Below the pieces are notes generated by a model. The model saw only the letters and a list, made by a program, of their open reading frames with translations, searched no databases and was not told the DNA's origin. Below, piece by piece: positions 44,399 through 53,488 of a stretch of DNA of 64,000 bases. Both the position numbers and the translations under genes were made by a program. This stretch comes from Planctomycetota bacterium. GTDB lineage: Bacteria; Planctomycetota; UBA8742; UBA2392. Location: contig JAHBYA010000015.1 in the NCBI GenBank assembly GCA_019636195.1, positions 1-64,000 on the forward strand. The letters are read 5' to 3'. The first letter of the stretch is position 1, and the number at the start of each line of letters is the position of its first letter.

Positions 44399-46541
44399 GG
44401 TTCAAGGCCTGCGGCAGGCGCTGGCTGCCCGCCGGCTTGTCAGCCCCGGCAAGCTCAACCTGCAGGCGTGAAAGCTCGTTGCGCACCTGCCACGCGTTGG
44501 GCACGTTGATGGTTGAGGCCGCGGCAAACGCGCGCCGGAAGGTGGCGCGGTCGCCGGTTTCAACGGCGCGGCGGCACAGTTCAAGGTAGCCTTCCAGCGC
44601 CGCCACCTGCCCGTGCACCAGGCCCGCCCGAGTCTTCCAGTCGTCCAGGGTTTGAAACAGCACCTCGCCGGCAAGCGCATCCACGAGGGCGGCGCCCGCG
44701 GCCTTGGCGTGTTCGGGATTGGCGCCTTCGGCGTATGCGCTGATTGCCTCAAGGGCGCTCGCGTCGCCCAGCGCAATCTGGATGCCGAGCATCGTGATGC
44801 GCGCAGCCACCACATACACCGGCGCGTCCCTCCAGGGGTCATCGCCGTCCTTGGGCTTTCCCGCCAGTTCAAGCAGTGCCTTCATTGCCTCGTCGCTGAT
44901 GGCGCGCCGCAGCTTGCCGTCCAGCGCCCGCAGGGCGCGTGTGAACACGGCCCGCGTAACCGGGTTGGCGTCGGTCAGCGCGGCCAGCAGCCTGGCGCGC
45001 GCGGCGTCAGTCAGCGCGTCCGCGCCCCGCAGCAGGCTGATCAACTGGCGGGCCAGCAACGGGTCATTGGTGGCGCCGCTGAGCTTCTCGATGGCCGTCT
45101 GCATGTCAGCGGGCGTCGCCACCCCTTTCAGCACCTCGGCCGCGAGCGCCTGTTGCGCCGCGCGTGTGCTGGCAAGCGCCGTGCGCGCCGGGCCCTCAAG
45201 GCGCCGGGCAACTTCCGGCCGGGACACCATTTCAAGGGTCGCGCGGAAGAACTCGCTGCCGGTCAGCATCGTCTCGGCGCCTTTCCAGACCGCCGCCAGC
45301 TCGGCGTCGGACAGTTCTCCGGCCCCGGTCAGCCACCGCGCAGCGCCCGCGGCCAGGGAGTCCTGGCGGCTTGCCAGCAGGCGCACGACGCGGGCGCGGG
45401 CCGGCTCCGACAACGGGCAGTCTTTCGCTATCCACAGCGCGCATGAAAGCTGGATGGCGTCGGTGCTGCTCTCGATGACCGGGGAAAGCAGCTCGCCCTT
45501 GCGGGCTGGTGCCAGGCACTCAATGAAGCGCGCGGACATGTCCAGCGCAATCCAGTTGCCTGATGCCAGCAGGCGCATCGCGGGTGCCACATCCGCGGCA
45601 GAAGCCAGCGACCGCGTGCGATCGTCGGCGCCCAGGGCCAGTGCCAGCCACTGCAGCAGCTCAATGCCCGGGTTTGCGTGGTATTCGCGCCGGATGCGCT
45701 CCGCTGCCTCGGTATCGCCGGCTGCGCCTTCGGCCAGCAGCAACGCTGCTACCACACGCCGCTCATCGTCGGCAAGCAGGTGGTCAATCAGTTCGCGCCC
45801 GCAGCGCGCGCCATCGCCGCCCCCCGAGGACAATGTGACATAGAAAAACATGGCCTGGCCCAGCCGCATCGGGCGAGCAACGAGCGCGCGTTCAGGCGGC
45901 GGGTTGCCCAAGGCCTGTTGAAACGCACGGTTCAAGGCGTCGCGCACGTACACCATCTGGCGGGGGTCGCCCGACACCTGGATGTTCAGTTGCGGCTTGA
46001 GCAGCACCTGGCTGTACTGTTCCAGCGCCTCGCGTGACACAACCACGGCCCGGCCGCTGGCCGCCGTAAGCTGCGCCATCGCCAGTTGAGGCGCTTTCAT
46101 GATGGCCAGGCTGGGCACGAACCCGAAGCGACGCACCTGCATTTCCTGTTGCGTCATTTCGCGCAGCACCGCCGCATTATCAATCCGGAACAGGTTCATC
46201 AGGGCCGCGCGGCCGTGCTCATTGAGATGCGCGTTGTCACCCGTCGCGCACTCAACGGCGTAGGCAAATTCTTCGCCGATGCGGATCAGCGCGCCGCTGG
46301 CGCGCACGCGGACTTCGGCGTCGTCGTGGATCAGCGCCTTGCGCAGCGGCTTGCGGGCCTTCTCGCCCAATCCTGCCAGTTCGCGCGTGGCGCGCTCACG
46401 GGTGGGCCAGTCTTCGCTGGCAAGGTTGCTGATCAGCGCCTCGATATGCGCAGACTCATCCGCATTGTCCTGGGCGGCGAGGACAGGAAGACATGCCAGG
46501 AGTGCTAGGACCGCCAACCATCGCACGTCATCACCTCGCAC
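44370..46541 (-). CDS. Exported protein with HEAT-like repeats
   Basis: A 723-aa protein with a signal peptide (VRWLAVLALLACLPVLAAQD, residues about 6-25). Residues 30-110 carry clear HEAT-type helices (DWPTRERATRELAGLGEKARKPLRKAL and DAEVRVRASGALIRIGEE), and the rest is almost wholly helical, with many Ala/Leu-rich pairs consistent with degenerate repeats. No enzymatic motif is visible; a protein-binding role in the periplasm is the best guess. ATG 46541 lies inside the end of hutI (37-bp overlap); a GTG at 46526 is an alternative that begins directly at the signal peptide. The 3' end overlaps nth by 29 bases. Confidence 0.75.
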   Translation of the reverse strand: MRGDDVRWLAVLALLACLPVLAAQDNADESAHIEALISNLASEDWPTRERATRELAGLGEKARKPLRKALIHDDAEVRVRASGALIRIGEEFAYAVECATGDNAHLNEHGRAALMNLFRIDNAAVLREMTQQEMQVRRFGFVPSLAIMKAPQLAMAQLTAASGRAVVVSREALEQYSQVLLKPQLNIQVSGDPRQMVYVRDALNRAFQQALGNPPPERALVARPMRLGQAMFFYVTLSSGGGDGARCGRELIDHLLADDERRVVAALLLAEGAAGDTEAAERIRREYHANPGIELLQWLALALGADDRTRSLASAADVAPAMRLLASGNWIALDMSARFIECLAPARKGELLSPVIESSTDAIQLSCALWIAKDCPLSEPARARVVRLLASRQDSLAAGAARWLTGAGELSDAELAAVWKGAETMLTGSEFFRATLEMVSRPEVARRLEGPARTALASTRAAQQALAAEVLKGVATPADMQTAIEKLSGATNDPLLARQLISLLRGADALTDAARARLLAALTDANPVTRAVFTRALRALDGKLRRAISDEAMKALLELAGKPKDGDDPWRDAPVYVVAARITMLGIQIALGDASALEAISAYAEGANPEHAKAAGAALVDALAGEVLFQTLDDWKTRAGLVHGQVAALEGYLELCRRAVETGDRATFRRAFAAASTINVPNAWQVRNELSRLQVELAGADKPAGSQRLPQALNLTQRDSDVK

Positions 46542-47758
46542 AGGTTGCTTCCGGCATAGTACGCGATTTCGCGCTCGTCATCGACATCCCAAAGCCCAAA
46601 TGCCGCGCGCGCGCCGGGCGCGACCACGCCGTATTCACCGGGCGGCAGGCGCAGGGCGTGGGCGGCGTTGGCCGTAAAACCGGCCAGCGCTTCCGCGGGC
46701 GACAAGCCGCAGTGCATCACCGCAAGGTTCATTACGAATGCCGGGTTGCAGACCGGCGAGCTTCCCGGGTTGAAATCCGTCGCCAGCGCCACGCACAGGC
46801 CCATATCAATCAGCTTGCGGCCGTCGGCCCACTTGTCCATTTTCAGCGCGTAGGTGCTGCCGGGCAGCAGCACGGCGGCTGTGCCGGCGTCGCGCATGGC
46901 CTTGGCGCCGGCGTCGTCAAGGTACTCAAGGTGGTCGGCGCTGTGGGCGCCGACACTTGCCGCGATCGTCGCCCCGCCGGTCAGGTGCAATTGCTCGGCG
47001 TGGATCGTGACGTGCAGGCCCAGCCGGCTCGCGGCCTGCGCCACGGCACGAGTTTCAGCGGGCGTGAACACGCCCCTTTCACAGAAAACGTCCGCGCGCT
47101 GGGCCAGTCCGTCACGGGCGGCAGCGGGCAGGATCTGCTCCATCACCAGCCGCAGGTACTCCGCGCGTTTTTCGTCGCCGCCGCGGTACTCGGCGGGCAG
47201 GCTGTGCGCGGCAAGGCAGGTGCGCACGGTGTGCATGTCGGCGAGCTCGCCGGCGTCACGAATGGCCGCAAGCTGGCGCCGTTCATCCTTCGTGTTCAAG
47301 CCGTAGCCTGATTTGCCCTCGGCGACGACCACCCCGTGATTGCGCAATCGGCGCAGGTTGCGGACGGTCTGCGCAAGCAAGGTTGCGTCGTCGGCTTGCC
47401 GCACGGCCGTCATGCTGGTCAGGATTCCGCCGCCGCGTGCAGCGATTTGCTCATAGCTGGCGCCGGCTATGCGCATCTCGAACTCTTCGGCCCGGGCCTT
47501 CACGAAAGCCGGGTGCGTGTGGCAGTCGATCAGGCCGGTTGTCAGCACGCGGCCCCCGGCATCAACACGGTCAGCCCCGGCAAACTCGGCCGGCAGTCCC
47601 GCCCGCGGACCGGCGTAGGCCACGCGCCCGCCGCGCACGGCAACGCACGGGTCATCCGCCAGCACGCCAAGCTCGCGCATGGCGGGGCCAAGCAGCGGCC
47701 CGCCCGCGCCGCAGGTAACGACACGCCGGATGTTCTCGATGACCTGCATGTCCCCCAT
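46505..47758 (-). CDS. hutI: Imidazolonepropionase
   Basis: A 417-aa metal-dependent amidohydrolase that opens 4-imidazolone-5-propanoate to N-formimino-L-glutamate in histidine breakdown. The metal pair HTHP lies near residue 80 (GLIDCHTHPAFVKARAEEFEMRIAGASYEQIAARGGGI), typical of HutI. Further motifs are EGKSGYGLNTKDE near 147, THIHAEQLH-type VTIHAEQLHLTGG near 250, SADHLEYLDDAG and ALATDFNPGSSP near 320. Length is normal. It follows the class III aminotransferase by 12 bases and overlaps the HEAT-like gene; no other hut gene is in the window, so the rest of the pathway lies elsewhere or is absent. Confidence 0.95.
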   Translation of the reverse strand: MGDMQVIENIRRVVTCGAGGPLLGPAMRELGVLADDPCVAVRGGRVAYAGPRAGLPAEFAGADRVDAGGRVLTTGLIDCHTHPAFVKARAEEFEMRIAGASYEQIAARGGGILTSMTAVRQADDATLLAQTVRNLRRLRNHGVVVAEGKSGYGLNTKDERRQLAAIRDAGELADMHTVRTCLAAHSLPAEYRGGDEKRAEYLRLVMEQILPAAARDGLAQRADVFCERGVFTPAETRAVAQAASRLGLHVTIHAEQLHLTGGATIAASVGAHSADHLEYLDDAGAKAMRDAGTAAVLLPGSTYALKMDKWADGRKLIDMGLCVALATDFNPGSSPVCNPAFVMNLAVMHCGLSPAEALAGFTANAAHALRLPPGEYGVVAPGARAAFGLWDVDDEREIAYYAGSNLCEVMTCDGWRS

Positions 47759-47770
47759 GCTGGTTTCTCT

Positions 47771-49120
47771 TCAGCCCCGGCCGAGCTGCTTGCGGGCGTC
47801 TTCAACGGCTGCCGCAAACAGGCTGACGGCCTTGTCGGCCTCTTCTTTGCTGAGCACAAGGCTGGGGCAGAACCGGATGTTGTTTTCGCCGCAACCCAGG
47901 ATCAGCAGCCCGCGTGCAAATGCCGTCAGCTCGATCGTGTTGCGCAACTCGGCGTCGCGCTCTTTGCCCTGCTTGCTCTTTACAATCTCCACGCCCAGCA
48001 TCAGGCCCATGCCGCGCACCTCGCCTGCAACCGGGCTGCCCTTGGCCCACTCGTCCAGCCGCATTTTCATGTACTCGCCCACGCCGGCCGCGTTGGCGGT
48101 CAATCCTTCATCCAGAAGCTTGATCGTCTCGACGGCGGCTGCGCAGGCGATGGGGTTGCCGCCGAAGGTGCTGGCGTGGCTGCCGGGCGGCCAGGTCATG
48201 ATGTCTTTTTTGGCGATCACGGCGCCCAGCGGCAGACCCGACGCGATGCCCTTGGCGCTGGTGATGATGTCGGCCTCAATCCCGAAGTGCTCATGCGCCC
48301 AGAACTTGCCGGTGCGGCCCATGCCGCTTTGCACCTCGTCCAGCACCAGCAGAATGCCGTGCTTGTCGCACAGCGCGCGCAAGCCCGGCAGAAAGTTTGC
48401 CGGCGGCACGACGTAGCCGCCTTCGCCCTGGACAGGCTCAACAAAGATTGCCGCCACTTCTTCGGCCTGCACTTCGCGCTTGAAGATCACGTTGTCGAAG
48501 TAATCAAGCGCGTCCTGTGCCACCTTCTCAGGTGTGTCCAGGTGCGGCGCCGCGCGGTACGAGTACGGGTAGTTGGCGTGGATCACGCTGGGCACCAGCG
48601 GCGCGTAATGGTTGCGATGGATCGCCTTGCTGCAGCCCAGGCTCATTGCGCCGTAGGTGCGCCCGTGAAACGCCCCGCGAAAGCTGATCAGGTATGGCCG
48701 CTTGGTGTACCAGCGCGCAAGCTTCATCGCGCCCTCGTTGGCCTCCGCGCCGCTGTTACAGAAGAACACGCGGTGCGGCCCGCCCCTGGTGCGTTCGCTG
48801 ATCATGCGCGCAAGCTGTGCCTGCACCGGATAGTAGAAGTCCGTGCCCGACATGTGCGTGAACCGCGACGCGGCCTCGCTGATTGCCTGCACGATGCGCG
48901 GGTGGCTGTGGCCCGTGGCGTTGACGGCGATGCCGGCCGTCATGTCCAGAAACACGTTCCCGTCGATGTCCTCGGCGACTACGCCCGTGCCGCGCGCCAT
49001 GACAAACGGGTAGCCGCGGGTGTAGCTGGACGAGATGAAATCCTTGTCGGCGGCAATCGCAGCCGCGGCCTTGGGGCCGGGCAGCGCGGTCTTGATGTCG
49101 GGCACAGTCGCGTAGTTCAT
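47771..49120 (-). CDS. Class III PLP-dependent aminotransferase (acetylornithine/4-aminobutyrate type)
   Basis: A 449-aa pyridoxal-phosphate enzyme. ATG 49120 has GGAG 8-10 bases upstream; the open frame continues to 49483 without support. Class III features are FLDMTAGIAVNATGHSHP near residue 56, FCNSGAEANEGAMKLAR near 113, FRGAFHGRTYGAMSL near 138, EPVQGEGGYVVPP near 222, LVLDEVQSGMGRTGKFWA near 250, and the PLP lysine in ITSAKGIASGLPLGA near 283. It transfers an amino group from an omega- or alpha-amino donor to a keto acid; the donor (ornithine, GABA, or a broad amino-acid range as in archaeal relatives) cannot be fixed from sequence. It is operonic with hutI. Confidence 0.92.
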   Translation of the reverse strand: MNYATVPDIKTALPGPKAAAAIAADKDFISSSYTRGYPFVMARGTGVVAEDIDGNVFLDMTAGIAVNATGHSHPRIVQAISEAASRFTHMSGTDFYYPVQAQLARMISERTRGGPHRVFFCNSGAEANEGAMKLARWYTKRPYLISFRGAFHGRTYGAMSLGCSKAIHRNHYAPLVPSVIHANYPYSYRAAPHLDTPEKVAQDALDYFDNVIFKREVQAEEVAAIFVEPVQGEGGYVVPPANFLPGLRALCDKHGILLVLDEVQSGMGRTGKFWAHEHFGIEADIITSAKGIASGLPLGAVIAKKDIMTWPPGSHASTFGGNPIACAAAVETIKLLDEGLTANAAGVGEYMKMRLDEWAKGSPVAGEVRGMGLMLGVEIVKSKQGKERDAELRNTIELTAFARGLLILGCGENNIRFCPSLVLSKEEADKAVSLFAAAVEDARKQLGRG

Positions 49121-49250
49121 CGTCGGTCTCCACGGTTGTCGGCATTCATGGGGCAGGCAGGCGCCGGCAAGAAACCCCGGCGCGCCTTCCTGACCCCTGA
49201 ACTCTGTCCGCTGTAGGTTATAAGTTGCAACGCGCGCATCGAAAGCACTC

Positions 49251-49811
49251 ATGGCTACGCTTCGCTGGCAACAGAAAATCAAGGGCTGCTCACTGGCGGT
49301 GGTGCAGGGCGACATCACAGCCGAGCAATGCGATGCCATTGTCAACGCCGCCAACACGCGCCTTGCCCACGGCGGCGGCGTGGCCGGGGCGATTGCAGGG
49401 GCCGGCGGCCCCGAAATCCAGCAGCAGAGCGACGCCTGGGTCGCCGCCCACGGCGAAGTGCCGACCGGCGGCGCCGCAATCACCGGCGCGGGCAGGTTGG
49501 CTGCAATGCACGTGATTCATGCCGTGGGCCCGATATGGGGCACCGGCGACGAAGAAGCCATGCTGGCGTCGGCCATACGCGCGGCATTGGCGCTGGCTGA
49601 ACAGCACAAGCTGGCAAGCATCGCGTTTCCAGCCATCAGCAGCGGCATTTACGGCTTTCCCAAAGAGCTGTGCGCAAGAGTGTTCTTTGACGTGACCGAG
49701 CAGTGGCTTGACGACACGCCCAGGCGCAGCCTCACGGACGTCCGCTTCTGCAACTTTGACGACCCGACCGCGACCGTGTTTGAACGCGAGGCCCGGCGCA
49801 GGTTCGGGTAG
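49251..49811 (+). CDS. Macro-domain (ADP-ribose-binding) protein
   Basis: A 186-aa single macro domain. The hallmark GDITAEQCDAIVNAANTRLAHGGGVAGAIAGAGG lies near residue 20, with Asn-Asn and the GGG loop. A second loop, IAFPAISSGIYGFPKE near residue 123, contacts the distal ribose. Macro proteins of this type (MacroD-like or YmdB-like) hydrolyse ADP-ribose esters on aspartate/glutamate or O-acetyl-ADP-ribose, the by-product of sirtuins. A sirtuin is encoded at the far left of the window, 48 kb away, so linkage is not implied. The gene is divergent from the aminotransferase with a 130-bp shared promoter region. Confidence 0.93.
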   Translation: MATLRWQQKIKGCSLAVVQGDITAEQCDAIVNAANTRLAHGGGVAGAIAGAGGPEIQQQSDAWVAAHGEVPTGGAAITGAGRLAAMHVIHAVGPIWGTGDEEAMLASAIRAALALAEQHKLASIAFPAISSGIYGFPKELCARVFFDVTEQWLDDTPRRSLTDVRFCNFDDPTATVFEREARRRFG

Positions 49812-49851
49812 GCGCTGGACGAAACGCATCAGTCGCCTACCATGCACAATC

Positions 49852-50163
49852 ATGTCGGAAGCCGTGAACATCTACCTTGAACTGGTCAAAAAGCACGGCA
49901 TGCCGGCGCATCCGCAGCTGATGCAACTGGGAAAAGACTGGTACCTGATGCCCGAGGGCCTTGATCAGGACCCCAACGACCCGGTCAGCACCGCGGTGTT
50001 TCGGATTCCGCCGGCTGATGAACTGGCAAGCATTCTTGCCCGCTACGCCAGCGAATGGGCGGCAAGCTTCGTCAGCCCTGACGACGAAGACGAAGCCCCG
50101 TCCGACGACGCCGTCACGCGCCTGAAGCAGGTACGCCACGAGGCCAGCCGCCGCAAGCGCTAA
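49852..50163 (+). CDS. Hypothetical 103-aa soluble protein
   Basis: A 103-aa protein with start ATG 49852 (MSEAVNIYLELVKK), 40 bases after the macro-domain gene. The middle contains a KDWYLMPEGLDQDPNDP stretch and a helical segment rich in Ala and Glu. An acidic linker (SPDDEDEAPSDDAV) precedes a basic end (VRHEASRRKR). No family is recognised. It overlaps the convergent M16 gene by four bases at the stop. Confidence 0.6.
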   Translation: MSEAVNIYLELVKKHGMPAHPQLMQLGKDWYLMPEGLDQDPNDPVSTAVFRIPPADELASILARYASEWAASFVSPDDEDEAPSDDAVTRLKQVRHEASRRKR

Positions 50164-51437
50164 CCCAACCGGAACTCACTGTGCGGCCGCAGGCGCTTGA
50201 GCGCGGCGCGTACCTGCGCGGGTTTCACGGCGGCGATTTCCTTGATCTGTGCCTCGGGTTTCTGCCGGAACCCGAGCAGGCTTTGCAGCACGAGGTCACT
50301 GCTGCGGGCGGTCATGCTGTCCAGCGCCGACTTGCGCGACTCAATCAGGCTTTCGCGCGCCGCCGCAAATTCGTCGTCATTGAAGCCGCCCTTCACCAAT
50401 CGTGAAAACTCGCTGCGAATCAGCTTCACGGCCTGCTCAGCCTTGCCCGGATCCACCGCCGCGCGCGCCTGCATCACGCCGCGCACGCGCTGCAAGCCGC
50501 TGTGAACGGCGTACGCCAGCCCGTGCGTCTCGCGCACGACCTTGAACAGGCGGCTGGTGGACAGGCCGCCGAAAATCGCGTCGGCATACAGGCATGCGGC
50601 GAAGGACTTGTCGCCGTAGGCCCCGGCGCCGGTCCACGCGAAGTGCAGGTGGGTCTGCTCGGTCTGGGCCTTGACCCGATCGCGCGAGACGGTCTTGCGG
50701 TGCGGCAACGGCCGGTGCTCGGGCGCAACCACCCGCTTGCCGCGCGGCAGATCCAGCGCCCGGGCCAGCACAGCCAGCCCGCGTTCTTCTTTGACCGGGC
50801 CGGTAACGAAGGCCATCACGCCCGCGTTACCAAGCAGCAACCTGTGGCGCTCGGTCAACATCGGCGCGTCGATGGCCGGCAGGTCTTCAATGCGGCCCTG
50901 TTCAGAGATTGCGCCGGGCGTGCCCGCGTAAGTCCTTTGTGCAGCCAGCAATGCGGCCCACGCCGGTTTGTCGTCGGCGATTGCGCGCAACTCCTGCTCA
51001 TGCTGGAACTTCTCCTGCTCAATGAAGTCGGCACGCAAAACGCTTTGTTCGGTGGCGGGACGGGTCAGCACTTCGGCCAGCAGGCCAAGGGCGCCCTCAA
51101 GCTCTTTGGAACCTTTGGGCAGGAAGCGGTCAGAGGGGAACTCGATTGTTCCCACCAGCGCCTGCACGTCGCCAAAGCGCGTCACGCCGACGCTTAGCGA
51201 GGCGCCGTACAGCTCTTCCCCGGCGCGGGCCAGTTCGCGCCGCGTGGGGTAGCGCTCGCTGCCGCTGCGCAGCACGCGGGCCAGCAACGCGTTTTGTGTC
51301 GCGATGCCCTGTACGATCGGCTCAAGAAAGTACACGCGCGCGCGCGCAGTCTTGAAGCGGTCACTGAACAGGGCGCACAGGCGTACACCGGGGCTGGGCA
51401 CGACCGAAAGGAACTCGCGGTAACGGCTGGTTTTCAT
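50160..51437 (-). CDS. M16-family peptidase-like protein lacking the zinc motif (YfmF-like)
   Basis: A 425-aa protein starting at ATG 51437. It shows the two-lobed pattern of M16 (pitrilysin) proteins: an N-terminal lobe with NALLARVLRSGSERYPTRRELARAGEELYGASLSV, and a C-terminal lobe with DAIFGGLSTSRLFKVVRETHGLAYAV, a very characteristic M16 segment. The inverted zinc motif HxxEH that should precede the first helix is missing, so this half is catalytically inactive. In Bacillus, inactive YfmF works with active YmfH, a pair linked to EF-P modification. An active partner is not encoded next to this gene. The upstream 308-bp gap separates it from the divergent 80-aa gene. Confidence 0.82.
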   Translation of the reverse strand: MKTSRYREFLSVVPSPGVRLCALFSDRFKTARARVYFLEPIVQGIATQNALLARVLRSGSERYPTRRELARAGEELYGASLSVGVTRFGDVQALVGTIEFPSDRFLPKGSKELEGALGLLAEVLTRPATEQSVLRADFIEQEKFQHEQELRAIADDKPAWAALLAAQRTYAGTPGAISEQGRIEDLPAIDAPMLTERHRLLLGNAGVMAFVTGPVKEERGLAVLARALDLPRGKRVVAPEHRPLPHRKTVSRDRVKAQTEQTHLHFAWTGAGAYGDKSFAACLYADAIFGGLSTSRLFKVVRETHGLAYAVHSGLQRVRGVMQARAAVDPGKAEQAVKLIRSEFSRLVKGGFNDDEFAAARESLIESRKSALDSMTARSSDLVLQSLLGFRQKPEAQIKEIAAVKPAQVRAALKRLRPHSEFRLG

Positions 51438-51745
51438 GCGGGGTAATGCCTGCGGGTACAATTTGAGCGGCGAAGTGTAGCAGACCCGCAGAAACCGCAA
51501 GCCGTTAATTGACAATGACAGGCAACGGATACGGGAATCAAAACCGGTAACGAATTGTTTGTGGCCACACGAAAGGTTGATGAAGACACAACGATTTTTG
51601 TCGAAACTCTGAGGCGGCTGGGACGTTTAACAGCCAGACAGTCATAGGGCGGGCGGCCGAATTGGGCCAGCCGCAAACCCCTAGGAGAGCAAGAACGGCC
51701 GACAGGCCGGCAAGGGCGCGCATCGCGCCAAGGAGACAGTTTGCC
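51438..51745. other. Divergent intergenic region, 308 bp
   Basis: Lies between the start of the M16-like gene and the 80-aa gene. No reading frame is convincing. It contains a TTGACA at 51509-51514 without a clear -10 box at usual spacing, and an AAGGAG at 51730-51735 that serves the 80-aa gene. It is less GC-rich around 51505-51610 than its surroundings, as expected for a promoter region. Confidence 0.6.
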
Positions 51746-51988
51746 ATGACACAAGTACTCACACGAACCATGCTGGCAAGCGGTGTCGTGGACGCGAATG
51801 AAAAGCGCGTACACCTGGGCGACCGCGTGCTGGACCTGAACTCCGGCTTGACCTGCGTGGTGCTGGACCACTGCCCTGAACTTGGCCCGGATTGCGTGTA
51901 TGTCCAGATCGTCGAGCACGACGGCCTGGTCATGAGCTTCTGGGCGGACCCGAAGCAACTCATGAAAATCCCGCGCGAAGCGGCGTAG
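51746..51988 (+). CDS. Hypothetical 80-aa protein
   Basis: An 80-aa soluble protein. ATG 51746 has AAGGAG ten bases upstream at 51730-51735. The sequence is beta-rich (KRVHLGDRVLDLNSGLTCVVLDHC, VYVQIVEHDGLVMSFW) and could be a small barrel that binds a ligand, but no family is recognised. The upstream frame from 51662 lacks support. It is followed by hairpins that may end transcription. Confidence 0.65.
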   Translation: MTQVLTRTMLASGVVDANEKRVHLGDRVLDLNSGLTCVVLDHCPELGPDCVYVQIVEHDGLVMSFWADPKQLMKIPREAA

Positions 51989-51991
51989 CCT

Positions 51992-52130
51992 GTGGGCAAG
52001 CCCCCCCGCCCACCGGAATACGCGTCGCTTGCGCGACGTTCATGAAGACGAAGGGTTTGCGCGCCGTAACTGTCCCCCCGACCACGGCGCGCGCAGAGAC
52101 AGGCGGCAGTTTCCCCCCAGCCGCCTGTCT
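51992..52130. terminator. Hairpin-rich gap after the 80-aa gene
   Basis: Three hairpins lie between convergent genes: 51992-51997 with 52008-52013 (GTGGGC/GCCCAC), 52023-52028 with 52033-52038 (CGTCGC/GCGACG), and an 11-bp perfect stem 52097-52107 with 52120-52130 (AGACAGGCGGC/GCCGCCTGTCT). The last is followed by TCTATTT and is the best terminator candidate. Confidence 0.6.
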
Positions 52131-52131
52131 T

Positions 52132-52689
52132 CTATTTGGCGGTTTCGGCGGCGGGCGAGTTGGCGTTTTGCAGGCCGCTCTGCTGCTTGAACCAGACGTA
52201 GCCTAAACTCACCAGCGCCATGATCAGCACGAACGCCAGCGTCCAGAACATGGCGCGCAGGCGCATCTTGAGCTCAGCTTCCAGCCGCTTCTCGAGCATC
52301 TGCTCGATCTCGACCATCTTTTCGTCAATGCGCTTTTCGGTTACGTCCAGCAGTTCCATGGCCTGGTCGCGCACGGCATCGAGTGTTTCCTGCCGGAATT
52401 CTTCGGCGCGGCGTGTGGCGTCGTCAAGCAGCTCGTCGGCCTTGTTGTCAACGTAGCTGTCCACCTTGCGCCGGATGTTGCTTTCAAAGCGCTTGAGCAG
52501 CCCCTTCTTTCCCAGTGCGGTGGCATTGCCGGGCAACTCGCTGCCATTGCCCGGTGTATCCCCGTTCTGGAGCGCAGCGGCCTCAGGGTCAACCGGCGCC
52601 GCCGGAGCAGGCACGGGCACGGGCACAGCCGCGGCCTTGGCCGGCGGCGGGTCCTTCTTTCCGAGCAGCTTGTTCAGCAGGTTCACCAT
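52132..52689 (-). CDS. C-terminally anchored membrane protein with coiled coil
   Basis: A 185-aa protein of no recognised family. It has a basic start (LLNKLLGKKDPPPAKA), a Pro/Ala/Val-rich linker (residues about 15-55) and a long helical, highly charged region with coiled-coil character (residues 65-140; ADELLDDATRRAEEFRQETL and KRIDEKMVEIEQMLEKRLEAEL). A single hydrophobic segment lies near residue 148-167 (FWTLAFVLIMALVSLGYVWF), with a short tail. It is probably a tail-anchored inner-membrane protein. GGAGAG immediately upstream supports ATG 52689. The function is unknown. Confidence 0.72.
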   Translation of the reverse strand: MVNLLNKLLGKKDPPPAKAAAVPVPVPAPAAPVDPEAAALQNGDTPGNGSELPGNATALGKKGLLKRFESNIRRKVDSYVDNKADELLDDATRRAEEFRQETLDAVRDQAMELLDVTEKRIDEKMVEIEQMLEKRLEAELKMRLRAMFWTLAFVLIMALVSLGYVWFKQQSGLQNANSPAAETAK

Positions 52690-52780
52690 GCTCTCCGGCT
52701 GGGGAGTTTAGAAAAGCACAACGGGCGCGAAACGGTCTGCGCCCGCTGTTTGGTGATTGCGGAAAGTCAGTCGCCGCTTG

Positions 52781-53488
52781 CTAGAACCGCACGGTCAGCC
52801 GTGCGTACTCGAAGTACAGGCCCCACAAGCCGCGCGTGGTGATCCGATGGTCGCCGATGCGCCGCCTTGAGCCCCCGAAGTCGCCATAGAAGAGCACACC
52901 GGCGCCCAGACCGATCATGCTGGTCAGGTAAAAATCGACCCCGCCGCCGCCCTGCATGTGAAAGTAGATGTCGTTGTAGGTGATGCGGTCGTTGTCAGCG
53001 TCCACGCTTTCGGTGGCTGAAAAGTACCGGAAGCCGACCGGGTAAAACGCCACCCACGGCCGCACCCAGCGCGCCCAGTCCCAATCCGGCAGGTCGAACG
53101 TGAACTTGGCGCCCAGCGCCAGGTGGTAGCCCAGCCCGGTGCCACCATCGACGTGGCGGCGGCCCAGCACACCGAACGCGATGCCGGTGTGCGCCGAAGC
53201 CGAGATCCACGGGGTGAAGTAGAAGTCAAAAAAGCCGTTCACGCCCAGCCCCAGCGCGTTGGTGTCAAGCATCAGTGCCGCGCCAAACCCGATCAGCTGG
53301 TCGGTGCTGCGCGGGCCGGTGTCGTCGATCAACTGGCCGTACACGGGCTGTTGATGCCAGAGGCCGCCGCGATCGAACAGGGCGACCGGGCGCAGGCTGT
53401 CGGCGGGGCGCCAGTCGTCAGGCAACTGCTCAATGGCGGCAAGGGGCGAGGCGACAAGAAACAAGAAAACAGGCAGTATGCGTACCAT
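52781..53488 (-). CDS. Exported beta-barrel-like protein
   Basis: A 235-aa protein with a signal peptide (VRILPVFLFLVASPLAA) and AAGGAG upstream of ATG 53488. The rest consists of alternating hydrophobic/polar strands with many aromatic residues (NGFFDFYFTPWISASAHTG, VRPWVAFYPVGFRYF, DFYLTSMIGLGAGVLFYGDFGG) and ends in FEYARLTVRF. The terminal Phe is the usual signature of outer-membrane barrels. About 8 strands can be seen, which suggests a small outer-membrane protein; the specific role is unknown. Confidence 0.72.
   Translation of the reverse strand: MVRILPVFLFLVASPLAAIEQLPDDWRPADSLRPVALFDRGGLWHQQPVYGQLIDDTGPRSTDQLIGFGAALMLDTNALGLGVNGFFDFYFTPWISASAHTGIAFGVLGRRHVDGGTGLGYHLALGAKFTFDLPDWDWARWVRPWVAFYPVGFRYFSATESVDADNDRITYNDIYFHMQGGGGVDFYLTSMIGLGAGVLFYGDFGGSRRRIGDHRITTRGLWGLYFEYARLTVRF

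Noticed and set aside
47336..49216. 626-aa plus-strand frame opposite hutI and the aminotransferase
   Set aside because: Antisense shadow spanning two real genes and their junction, with no motif.
49121..49483. 121-residue N-terminal extension of the class III aminotransferase
   Set aside because: It covers the divergent promoter region and part of the macro-domain gene. ATG 49120 with GGAG upstream is the proper start.
51509..51537. Sigma-70-type promoter for the 80-aa gene
   Set aside because: TTGACA is present at 51509-51514, but no acceptable -10 hexamer lies 16-18 bases downstream.
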